Source: an uncultured Cellvibrio sp. (GTDB taxonomy: Bacteria > Pseudomonadota > Gammaproteobacteria > Pseudomonadales > Cellvibrionaceae). From it: DNA of 64,000 nt. This document shows, piece by piece, positions 24,907-32,302 of this stretch. Under the pieces are notes generated by a model, which worked only from the letters and a program-made list of their open reading frames with translations, was not told where the DNA came from and did not search any database. The DNA is taken from NCBI GenBank assembly GCA_937958105.1, contig CALFXJ010000059.1, positions 23,392 to 87,391 of the forward strand, given 5' to 3'. The position numbers and the translations under genes were made by a program. Positions within the stretch are counted from its first letter, which is position 1, and each line of letters starts with the position of its first letter.

Positions 24907-24936
24907 AAAAAAGCCAGCGCTGAGCTGGCTTTTTTG
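24907..24936. terminator. Bidirectional rho-independent terminator between trpC and crp
   Basis: AGCCAGC (24912-24918) and GCTGGCT (24924-24930) form a 7-bp stem with loop GCTGA. A's flank the left and six T's the right, so it works for trpC on the plus strand and the crp gene on the minus strand. Confidence 0.93.
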
Positions 24937-24967
24937 TAGCTGATGGCAGCAGGGTGCTGCCATCGCA

Positions 24968-25603
24968 TCAGCGGGTACCGTAGACCACCATGGTCTTTCC
25001 TTTAACCAGGACCAGACCTTGCTCTTCAAGGGTCTTGAGTACGCGGCCAACCATCTCCCGGGAACAGCCCACGATGCGGCCGATCTCCTGACGGGTGATC
25101 TTGATCTGCATGCCGTCCGGGTGGGTCATGGCATCGGGTTCCTTGCACAGATCGAGCAGGGTGCGGGCAACGCGGCCAGTCACATCCAGAAAGGCCAGAT
25201 CACCGACTTTCCGGGTGGTGGCACGCAGACGGCGAGCCATCTGGCTGCCCAGTGCAAAGAGGAACTCAGGATGAGATTCAGAGATTTCCTGGAATTTGGC
25301 GTAGCTGATCTCCGCTACTTCGCATTCCGACTTGGCGCGAACCCAGGCGCTGCGAGAATCTTTCTCGTCAAACAAGCCCATTTCGCCGAAGAAGTCGCCA
25401 TCATTGAGGTAGGCGACGATCATCTCGCGACCTTCGTCATCCTCAATCAAAACGGTGACCGAACCTTTGACGATGTAATAGAGGGAATCACTTTTGTCGC
25501 CCGCATAGATGATGGTGCTTTTTGCGGGGTAACGGCGACGGTGACAATGGCTTAGAAACTCATCCACATTCTTAATGTGCGGTGTTAATGAGACAGCGAC
25601 CAA
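24968..25603 (-). CDS. crp: cAMP-activated transcription regulator (Crp/Vfr)
   Basis: The 211-residue protein matches the Crp/Vfr family closely. The cyclic-nucleotide domain shows IVKGSVTVLIEDDEGREMIVAYL, GDFFGEMGLFDEK and RSAWVRAKSECEVAEISYAKF, with the Arg-Ser pair that contacts cAMP. The dimer helix follows (RLRATTRKVGDLAFLDVTGR), then the winged helix-turn-helix ITRQEIGRIVGCSREMVGRV. The trpC-crp-osmC arrangement is the one seen around vfr in Pseudomonas. Regulation of carbon use and surface traits is expected from the family. The 258 bp to the divergent osmC-like gene must hold its promoter; I found no clear TGTGA-N6-TCACA site there. Confidence 0.93.
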   Translation of the reverse strand: MVAVSLTPHIKNVDEFLSHCHRRRYPAKSTIIYAGDKSDSLYYIVKGSVTVLIEDDEGREMIVAYLNDGDFFGEMGLFDEKDSRSAWVRAKSECEVAEISYAKFQEISESHPEFLFALGSQMARRLRATTRKVGDLAFLDVTGRVARTLLDLCKEPDAMTHPDGMQIKITRQEIGRIVGCSREMVGRVLKTLEEQGLVLVKGKTMVVYGTR

Positions 25604-25861
25604 GGTGGACTCCTGATTAGCTTTATAGGATTTATCAGTTCATATGGCGCGCATTATGACCAGAAACCAAAATGCGTACCAGTCGAGGCGGAGCCGGGCT
25701 CCAAACTTTGTGATGCAGTTATAAGCCTAGAGTCACTGCTTGTCCATCGAAAGTTTAACTCAGCGCCGTTTATGTTGATTTTTGCGACATTGCGCTACAT
25801 TCACAGGCTGTGTGATAACCTTAGCAGCCTAGAAAGTCCAGTAACAGTAAAGGGTTGGAAT

Positions 25862-26284
25862 ATGCACGCAACAGTTAAATGGGTGGATGGCGCCCAGTTC
25901 ATTGGTGAGTCGGGGAGCGGCCACTCGGTAGTGATGGATGGTCCACCGGACCACGGAGGCCGCAATCTGGGCGTGCGCCCGATGGAGATGCTGCTGCTGG
26001 GACTGGGCGGCTGCTCATCGTTTGATGTAGTGAGCATCCTAAGCAAGGCGCGGCAGGCCGTCACGGATTGCCGGGTGGAGCTGGAAGCCGAGCGTGCGGA
26101 AGGCGTTCCTTCTCCATTCACCAAAATTCACATGCAGTTCATTGTGACCGGTAAAGACCTTAAAGAAGCTCAGGTCAAACGCGCAGTGGAACTGTCTGCA
26201 ACAAAATATTGCTCCGCTTCTATCATGCTGGAGGCCGGGGGCGTTGAGATCACCCACGGTTATGAGATCCGCGCAGCGGATTGA
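25862..26284 (+). CDS. OsmC/Ohr family protein
   Basis: A 140-residue protein starting MHATVKWVDGAQFIGESGSG. It shows the OsmC-like core RPMEMLLLGLGGCSSFDVVSIL with one redox Cys and, further on, SATKYCSASIMLEAGGVEI with the second. OsmC-family proteins reduce organic hydroperoxides with this Cys pair, though the subfamily next to crp in pseudomonads (YhfA-like) has no proven substrate. An upstream start at 25772 would add 30 residues with no similarity, and 25862 fits homologue length. Transcribed divergently from crp. Confidence 0.88.
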   Translation: MHATVKWVDGAQFIGESGSGHSVVMDGPPDHGGRNLGVRPMEMLLLGLGGCSSFDVVSILSKARQAVTDCRVELEAERAEGVPSPFTKIHMQFIVTGKDLKEAQVKRAVELSATKYCSASIMLEAGGVEITHGYEIRAAD

Positions 26285-26291
26285 CCGGCTG

Positions 26292-26320
26292 GCGACAGGT
26301 ATTCCGCCTGTCGCTTCTCC
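26292..26320 (+). terminator. Probable terminator after the osmC-like gene
   Basis: GCGACAGG (26292-26299) and CCTGTCGC (26307-26314) pair over a 7-nt loop and are followed by ttctcctt, a weak U-rich stretch. It lies 8 bp after the stop codon and 27 bp before the end of the convergent gene. Confidence 0.65.
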
Positions 26321-26340
26321 TTACGTTATCCTTCTCATTC

Positions 26341-27057
26341 TCATTCCAGGCTGATTCCGCCCGGCGGGATTCGCTTCTGCAGTTCTCGTGTCAGGGCCGG
26401 TACCAGCTGGCGATGGCGCGGATGTAGATGGACGTAGGCGGATTGATGAAACAGGGTGCCGGCGTGGTAGATCGGGCTGGGCAGCTCCGAGCTGGCCAGA
26501 ATCCGTTTCACCGAGGCTTCTGAAATAATCAGCGCGTCAATGCGGCCGGCGCTGAGCATCTTGATACCGATGTCACTGCTTACAGCACTCTGGGCTTCGC
26601 GCTGGCGTTCCGGGGTCAGCAGGCTCTGGGTTTCCGAGGACCCCTGCAGATAACCGAGGCGGTATTTGCCGCTGTTCAATTCGGTGAGGCTTTCGATCCT
26701 GATATCTGGATCATTGGTCCACACTTGCAGATCTGCGCTGGCTACTACTACCTCGATACGGATCAGGGGAGATTCCGGTGAGTTCTGCAGGTAGCGGAAA
26801 TCCCGTCCGCATTCCCCGTCGCTCGCCCCGTGATTAGCATCCTGGATCGAGCGCAGAGAGGGGCGGTGGTGCATGGTGAAGCTATAGCCCAGCGCGGTAA
26901 AGGCTTCACGATAGACGGTTTCAAGCTTGATGAAATGGGCGGAATGGGGCGGCATCCAGCAGGTAAAGGTGATTTGTGGTGGCTCAGCATTGCCCCAGGC
27001 TGCGTAGAAGAAAGCCAGGTACGGCAGCCAGCGGCAAAGTGTGCGGTGGATGGGCAT
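26341..27057 (-). CDS. Periplasmic substrate-binding-domain protein (SBP family 3-like)
   Basis: The 238-residue product starts MPIHRTLCRWLPYLAFFYAAWG, a signal peptide, and then reads PQITFTCWMPPHSAHFIKLE. Later elements (LTELNSGKYRLGYLQGSSE, SDIGIKMLSAGRIDALIISE, RELQKRI) match the two-lobed bacterial extracellular solute-binding fold used by polar amino-acid transporters and by stand-alone sensory proteins. No permease or ATPase lies next to it, so it may be an orphan binding or signalling domain. In Pseudomonas this slot between osmC and coq7 is usually held by speD. The longer upstream frame is low-complexity and lacks a start signal. Confidence 0.65.
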   Translation of the reverse strand: MPIHRTLCRWLPYLAFFYAAWGNAEPPQITFTCWMPPHSAHFIKLETVYREAFTALGYSFTMHHRPSLRSIQDANHGASDGECGRDFRYLQNSPESPLIRIEVVVASADLQVWTNDPDIRIESLTELNSGKYRLGYLQGSSETQSLLTPERQREAQSAVSSDIGIKMLSAGRIDALIISEASVKRILASSELPSPIYHAGTLFHQSAYVHLHPRHRQLVPALTRELQKRIPPGGISLE

Positions 27058-27152
27058 GTGGGATGTCGTCTTATGTCTTATCGAGATGTCGTCTAGTTTA
27101 GCATCCACCCGGTGAGACGCGAGTCTGGCGGCTGAATTTACCGCCAGATGCT

Positions 27153-27800
27153 TCAAATGCGATAGCTGCTCAGGGTCATGGCCTTTGACACCAGAGACAT
27201 GGCTACCTTCACCGGGGCCGGAAATCTCATACCGCCCGCTGCGAGCGCCGCATCCGCATGGCGGGCTTCGTCGATCAACATTTGTTCCACCACCGCACGA
27301 CTCCGCAGATCCTGCTCGGGCAGTTTGGTGAGGTGACTCTGGAGGTGGCGGCAGACCTGGTCTTCCGTGGCGGCAACAAAGCCAAGGCTTACACGATCGC
27401 TGATCAATCCCGCTCCGGCACCGATAGCAAAAGACAAACCGTACCAAAGGGGATTGAGGTAGCTGGTGTGGCTGCCCAGTTCGTCAATACGCTCCTGACA
27501 CCAGACCAGGTGATCCACCTCCTCAGCGGCGGCCTTTTCCATCTCAACCCGGACATCGGGCAATCTGGCAGTAAGGGCCTGACCCTGATAAAGCGCCTGG
27601 GCGCAGACTTCCCCGGAATGATTAACCCGCATCAGGCCAGCGGCGTGACGCCGTTCCTCGGTGGTCATTTCAATTTGCGGTTGATGGATTGCAGGGGAGG
27701 GGCGTTCTGCCGTCAGATCGCTGGCTCCGGCCAGGGTGCGCAACGCACGGTCGGCCTGGACTATCAAGCGATCAACAAAGTTGAGTTGGATTCCGGGCAT
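27153..27800 (-). CDS. coq7: 2-nonaprenyl-3-methyl-6-methoxy-1,4-benzoquinol hydroxylase
   Basis: Coq7 is the di-iron hydroxylase adding the last hydroxyl in ubiquinone synthesis. The 215-residue product starts at 27800 (MPGIQLNFVDRLIVQADRAL). It shows the ligand motifs VNHSGEVCAQALYQGQAL, MEKAAAEEVDHLVWCQERI with E-x-x-H, and VEQMLIDEARHADAAL with a second E-x-x-H. The longer frame upstream is hydrophobic and unrelated. A CTGGCGG/CCGCCAG hairpin (27125-27147) lies just past its stop. In other gammaproteobacteria an unrelated FAD hydroxylase (UbiF) does this job; the di-iron Coq7 type is normal in pseudomonads. Confidence 0.94.
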   Translation of the reverse strand: MPGIQLNFVDRLIVQADRALRTLAGASDLTAERPSPAIHQPQIEMTTEERRHAAGLMRVNHSGEVCAQALYQGQALTARLPDVRVEMEKAAAEEVDHLVWCQERIDELGSHTSYLNPLWYGLSFAIGAGAGLISDRVSLGFVAATEDQVCRHLQSHLTKLPEQDLRSRAVVEQMLIDEARHADAALAAGGMRFPAPVKVAMSLVSKAMTLSSYRI

Positions 27801-27941
27801 GGTCAGAGCCTCGTAAGGGGGTAGAAATAGGACAACGAAAAAACCCGGATATTGTATAGAAAAAAAACCGAACCCACAGGACCACTTGCCTTCAATGGAT
27901 CGCAAAGGGTGTGTCGTTTTCTTGTGTGGGCACCGGGCAGT

Positions 27942-27963
27942 GGTTATAGTCCAGGTTATAGTC
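27942..27963. promoter_or_regulatory. Direct repeat upstream of the GH3 gene, possible operator
   Basis: GGTTATAGTC occurs at 27942-27951 and again at 27954-27963, a 12-bp phase, about 40 bp before the GH3 start and about 140 bp before coq7 in the other direction. It is compatible with a regulator binding to a direct repeat, but it might be chance. Confidence 0.35.
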
Positions 27964-28002
27964 ACGACAACAATAATGATCGGCCGACGAGGAGGCATCA
28001 CT

Positions 28003-30678
28003 ATGAATTTCCGCCGCATCACCCTGTACTCACTGTTTATCGGGCTCGTATTTGCCAATGGAGCTCGGGCGGCTGAGCCGGTGGCAGAGCAGCCAGCTTA
28101 TCTCGACGTGCAGCGCTCGTTTGAAGAGCGAGCGCAGGACCTCGTATCGCGCATGACGCTGGAAGAGAAAGTCGGCCAGATGATGAATAACGCTCCCGCC
28201 ATTCCCCGCCTGGGTGTGCCCGCGTACGAATGGTGGAACGAAGCTTTGCACGGTGTTGCCCGCGCTGGTGCGGCCACGGTTTTTCCTCAGGCTATTGGTC
28301 TGGCAGCTACTTTTGATCCGGCCTTGATGGGCGAGGTGGCCGAGGTGATTGGGAACGAGGGCCGGGCTAAACACCATGAATTTGCCAGCCGTGGTCTGCG
28401 ACTGCGCTATCAGGGCCTCACTTTCTGGTCACCTAACGTCAATATCTTTCGCGACCCCCGCTGGGGGCGCGGTCAGGAAACCTATGGTGAAGACCCTTTC
28501 CTCACTGCATTGATGGGGGTGGAGTTTGTTAAAGGGTTGCAGGGTGACCACGAAAAATACCGCAAGCTGGACGCGACCGCGAAGCACTTCGCTGTCCACA
28601 GCGGGCCGGAGGCGGATCGTCACCATTTTGATGTTCATCCCAGCGAGCGGGATCTTTACGAAACCTATCTGCCCGCCTTTCGCGCGCTGGTGCAGGAGGC
28701 CGACGTAGCCTCGGTAATGGGCGCTTACAACCGTGTTTACGGTGAATCCGCCTCAGCCAGCCAGCGCCTGCTGATCGACATCCTGCGCAAGGATTGGGGT
28801 TTTGACGGTTACGTGGTATCCGACTGCGACTCCATCGAAGATATCTTCCTCTACCACAAGATCGTCTCTTCGGCTGAAGCTGCCGCTGCCCTGGGCGTAA
28901 AAAACGGCACCGAACTGAATTGCGGACGGACCTATGAGGCACTGCTCGGGGCAGTCCGGCAGGAGATGATCAGTGAGGCGGAGATCGATGCGGCGCTCAC
29001 ACGGCTGATGTACACCCGTTTCCGTCTGGGTATGTTTGATCCGGCCGAGCAGGTGCCCTTCGCGCAGATTCCTTATTCTGTAAACCAGGCGCCGGAACAT
29101 GACCAGCTGGCGCGCCGGGCGGCACAGGCGTCCATGGTGCTGTTGAAGAACGACGGTGTTCTGCCCTTGGCCAAAGACCTCAAGCGCATTGCCGTCATCG
29201 GCCCGACGGCGGACGACGTGATGGCGTTGCTGGGTAACTACTACGGTACGCCATCGGCTCCGGTGACGGTGCTGCAGGGCATCCGCGCAGCCGTATCGGC
29301 GGACACTGAAGTCCTTTACGCCCGCGGTGCGGATCTGGTGGAAGGCCGGGAAGAACCCCGTGCAGCGCCGGTCATTGAGCCTGCATATCTGCGTCCGGCC
29401 GGCGCGCCGAACCAGCAGGGTTTGAAGGGTGAGTATTTTCGCGGTATGGAACTGAGTGGCAAACCGGTTCTGACTCGCATCGATCCGCGCGTTGCTTTTC
29501 GCTGGGACCGGGGTGCGCCTACGGATGACCTGGTTGCCCGTGGCGAACTGGACATGGCCCAAGGCCTTGCCGGAGATCATTTCAGTGTGCGCTGGTCCGG
29601 TGAGCTGCTGCCTCCGGTCACTGGCCGTTATGAGTTGAACGTCGGGGCTAACGATGGCTTCCGTCTGACCCTGGACGGAGAAACACTGATCGACGCCTGG
29701 CAGCAGGCGGAACGGGTACACAGCAAGAGCGCGTTTGTAGATCTGGAGGCGGGTCGGGCCTATCCGATCACGCTGGAATATTTTGAAGATATCCGTGATG
29801 CAGAAGTGCGCTTGTCCTGGCGTATGCCCGGTGCGAAGTCGCCCTACGAAGAAGCCATGGCTGCCGCACAGGCTGCGGAAGTGATCGTGTTCGTCGGAGG
29901 CCTGACAGGGGATGTGGAAGGCGAAGAGATGAAGGTGAATTACCCCGGTTTTGCCGGCGGTGATCGCACAGACCTGCGCCTGCCGGCCACCCAGCAGAAA
30001 CTGCTCGAAGACCTGCAGGCTACCGGTAAGCCGGTGGTACTCGTATTGACGACGGGTTCAGCACTCGCGGTAGATTGGGCACAGCAGAAGCTGCCCGCTA
30101 TCCTGCTGGCCTGGTATCCCGGGCAGCGCGGTGGCAATGCCGTGGCCGACGTTCTGTTCGGTGATGTAAATCCCGCAGGCCGTTTGCCAGTGACATTCTA
30201 CAAAGCCGATGAAAAGCTGCCGCCGTTTGAGGATTACGCCATGAAGGGGCGCACCTACCGCTACTTCGATGGTGCGCCCTTATATCCATTCGGCCACGGC
30301 CTGTCCTACACGCGCTTTCAGTATTCCGGGTTGAAGCTCGATAAGCGGAAAACCACGGCGGATGGTGAAGTGACAGTTTCGGTTCAGGTAAAAAATACCG
30401 GCAAGCGGGCCGGCGAGGAAGTCGTACAGCTTTATGTTCATCCGCTGGACCCGCAGCGCGAACGCGCACGGCAGGAACTGCGTGGGATAGAACGCATCAG
30501 CCTGCAGCCGGGCGAAAAGCGGCGGGTGAATTTCACCCTCAAGCCAGCGCGCGACTTCACGCATTACGATGAAGAGCAGAAAACCTATGCGGTGGATGCC
30601 GGGCGCTATGAAATCCAGATCGGTGCTTCAAGTCAGGATGTGCGGCAGCGTCAGACCCTGACCGTCACCGCGCCCTGA
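28003..30678 (+). CDS. Secreted glycoside hydrolase family 3 enzyme with PA14 insert (beta-xylosidase/glucosidase type)
   Basis: The 891-residue product starts at 28003 behind a strong GAGGAGG site. Residues 1-23 are a signal peptide (ending ANGARA). The GH3 N-terminal domain shows SRMTLEEKVGQMMNNAPAI, FSPN-like FWSPNVNIFRDPRWGRGQETYGEDP, KHFAVHSGPEADRHHF, and the nucleophile Asp274 in DGYVVSDCDSIEDIF. The C-terminal domain starts about residue 370 (SMVLLKNDGVLPL) and is split by a PA14 domain (about 474-605, LKGEYFRGMELSGKP...GPYELNV-like GRYELNVGANDGFRLTLDG). A fibronectin-like C-terminal domain (about 770-885) closes it. The architecture matches plant-cell-wall beta-xylosidases and beta-glucosidases; the exact substrate is not readable. 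Confidence 0.9.
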   Translation: MNFRRITLYSLFIGLVFANGARAAEPVAEQPAYLDVQRSFEERAQDLVSRMTLEEKVGQMMNNAPAIPRLGVPAYEWWNEALHGVARAGAATVFPQAIGLAATFDPALMGEVAEVIGNEGRAKHHEFASRGLRLRYQGLTFWSPNVNIFRDPRWGRGQETYGEDPFLTALMGVEFVKGLQGDHEKYRKLDATAKHFAVHSGPEADRHHFDVHPSERDLYETYLPAFRALVQEADVASVMGAYNRVYGESASASQRLLIDILRKDWGFDGYVVSDCDSIEDIFLYHKIVSSAEAAAALGVKNGTELNCGRTYEALLGAVRQEMISEAEIDAALTRLMYTRFRLGMFDPAEQVPFAQIPYSVNQAPEHDQLARRAAQASMVLLKNDGVLPLAKDLKRIAVIGPTADDVMALLGNYYGTPSAPVTVLQGIRAAVSADTEVLYARGADLVEGREEPRAAPVIEPAYLRPAGAPNQQGLKGEYFRGMELSGKPVLTRIDPRVAFRWDRGAPTDDLVARGELDMAQGLAGDHFSVRWSGELLPPVTGRYELNVGANDGFRLTLDGETLIDAWQQAERVHSKSAFVDLEAGRAYPITLEYFEDIRDAEVRLSWRMPGAKSPYEEAMAAAQAAEVIVFVGGLTGDVEGEEMKVNYPGFAGGDRTDLRLPATQQKLLEDLQATGKPVVLVLTTGSALAVDWAQQKLPAILLAWYPGQRGGNAVADVLFGDVNPAGRLPVTFYKADEKLPPFEDYAMKGRTYRYFDGAPLYPFGHGLSYTRFQYSGLKLDKRKTTADGEVTVSVQVKNTGKRAGEEVVQLYVHPLDPQRERARQELRGIERISLQPGEKRRVNFTLKPARDFTHYDEEQKTYAVDAGRYEIQIGASSQDVRQRQTLTVTAP

Positions 30679-30745
30679 TCGGGATTGCAAGTTCATTGGC
30701 TTCATTGCATGCTTGCGCGCTGAACGTGCGAGTGAGGACGCCAGC

Positions 30746-32224
30746 GTGCAAGATGCCAATGAACTGAAACACATTCTCGATTCACGTATACCGTTAGTCG
30801 TTATTGAAACCTTTGAAGAAAAAAAAGCGCTGGATGTGCTGCTGCAGGTAGCCAACAAACATGGCAAGGACCTGTATCGCTGGTCGGTAACCGACGGCCT
30901 GACGCGCATGAATTTTGGTCCGCAGCTGGTACCGCGCGGCAGTGAGTACAACAGCGCTGAAAATGCGCTGAAGCATATCAAGAGCCAGACCCAGCCGGGC
31001 ATCTATGCCTTGTGCGATCTCCATCCCTTTCTCGACGATCCCGGTGTTGTGCGCCTGCTTAAAGACATAGCGCTCAATCACTTTGCCATGCCTCACACGC
31101 TTGTGTTCCTGAGTTATCAATTGCGTCTGCCCCCGGAGCTGTCGCGCTACAGTGTGTCTTATACGCTCAGTCTGCCCAGTGATGATCGACTCATGGAGAT
31201 TATCCGTGAGGAAGCCAAAGACTGGTCAGAGCGCCACGGCGGCGCACGGGTGAAGACCGACAACCTCACCTTGAAAAAACTGGTCAGCAATCTGCAGGGC
31301 ATGAGTGTGAGCGATGCGCGACGGCTGGTGCGCGGTGCGATCTGGAACGATGGCGCGCTCACCGAAGATGATTTACCGCGAATCAATAAAGCCAAGTTCG
31401 CACTGCTGGATATGGAAGGCGTGATGAGCTTTGAACCCCAGAGCGAAAACTTTTCGCAGGTGGGTGGTTTAAACAACCTCAAGCGCTGGCTGATGGCGCG
31501 GCGCGAGGCGTTTCATGGCGACAACAGCAAACTGGATCGCCCCAAAGGTATTCTGCTGCTGGGTGTACAGGGCGGTGGAAAAAGTCTGGCCGCCAAAGCG
31601 GTGGCGGGCCTGTGGGGAATTGCGTTGTTACGCCTCGACATAGGAGCGCTGTACAACAAATATCACGGCGAAACCGAGCGCAACCTGCGCGAGGCACTGA
31701 AGCTGGCTGATGCCATGTCGCCCTGTGTATTGTGGCTTGATGAAATTGAAAAAGGCATGAGTCAGGGCAGCCATGACAATGGCACATCCCAGCGTTTGCT
31801 CGGGACATTGTTGACCTGGATGGCCGAGCGGCGCACGCGGGTATTCATTGTAACCACCAGCAACGACATCAGTCAGTTGCCCCCGGAGTTAATCCGCAAA
31901 GGCCGGCTCGACGAAATATTTTTTGTCGACCTGCCTGATGCCGCGGTGCGCGAGGAAATCTTTGCGATTCATCTGAACAAGCGCAACTGTCTGGCAGAGC
32001 AGTTTGATCTGCAGCAGCTATCTGTTGCCAGTGAAGGCTTTTCCGGTTCGGAGATCGAGCAGGCCATTGTGGCAGCGCTGTATAACGCCGCAGCTCAGGC
32101 CAGGACGCTGGACACCCAGTTGCTGCTGCAGGAAATTGCCTCTACCAGTCCTCTGTCGGTGGTGATGGCGGAACAGATCAACCAGCTCCGCCTCTGGGCC
32201 GCCGACCGTACCATCCCCGCTTAG
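30746..32224 (+). CDS. AAA+ ATPase, Ycf46-like
   Basis: A 492-residue single-AAA-domain protein. The N-terminal 240 residues (ELKHILDSRIPLVVIETFEE and IYALCDLHPFLDDPGVVRLL) are the Ycf46-specific region resembling a degenerate ATPase. The AAA core has Walker A GVQGGGKSLAAKA, Walker B CVLWLDEIEKG, sensor 1 VFIVTTSNDISQLPPELIRKGR and arginine-finger segment GRLDEIFFVDLP. Ycf46 relatives occur in cyanobacteria and many proteobacteria with no settled function. The GTG at 30746 has a gagg site; a TTG at 30713 would extend it by 11 residues. It follows the GH3 gene by 67 bp but is probably independent. Confidence 0.85.
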   Translation: MQDANELKHILDSRIPLVVIETFEEKKALDVLLQVANKHGKDLYRWSVTDGLTRMNFGPQLVPRGSEYNSAENALKHIKSQTQPGIYALCDLHPFLDDPGVVRLLKDIALNHFAMPHTLVFLSYQLRLPPELSRYSVSYTLSLPSDDRLMEIIREEAKDWSERHGGARVKTDNLTLKKLVSNLQGMSVSDARRLVRGAIWNDGALTEDDLPRINKAKFALLDMEGVMSFEPQSENFSQVGGLNNLKRWLMARREAFHGDNSKLDRPKGILLLGVQGGGKSLAAKAVAGLWGIALLRLDIGALYNKYHGETERNLREALKLADAMSPCVLWLDEIEKGMSQGSHDNGTSQRLLGTLLTWMAERRTRVFIVTTSNDISQLPPELIRKGRLDEIFFVDLPDAAVREEIFAIHLNKRNCLAEQFDLQQLSVASEGFSGSEIEQAIVAALYNAAAQARTLDTQLLLQEIASTSPLSVVMAEQINQLRLWAADRTIPA

Positions 32225-32234
32225 AATTCCGGGT

Positions 32235-32262
32235 CGGATCAGTCGCATCGCGACCTGATCCG
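32235..32262. terminator. Hairpin between convergent ATPase and carboxylase genes
   Basis: CGGATCAG (32235-32242) pairs with CTGATCCG (32255-32262), with an inner TCG/CGA extension. It is located 11 bp after the ATPase stop and 41 bp before the end of the opposing gene. There is no strong U-tract. Confidence 0.45.
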
Positions 32263-32302
32263 ATCCAGAAACTTGTCTCGCATAAGCAAGGGTATCGGTC
32301 AG

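Noticed and set aside
25604..25861. Crp-binding half-sites between crp and the osmC-like gene
   Set aside because: TGTGA-like strings occur singly but no symmetric TGTGA-N6-TCACA site is present.
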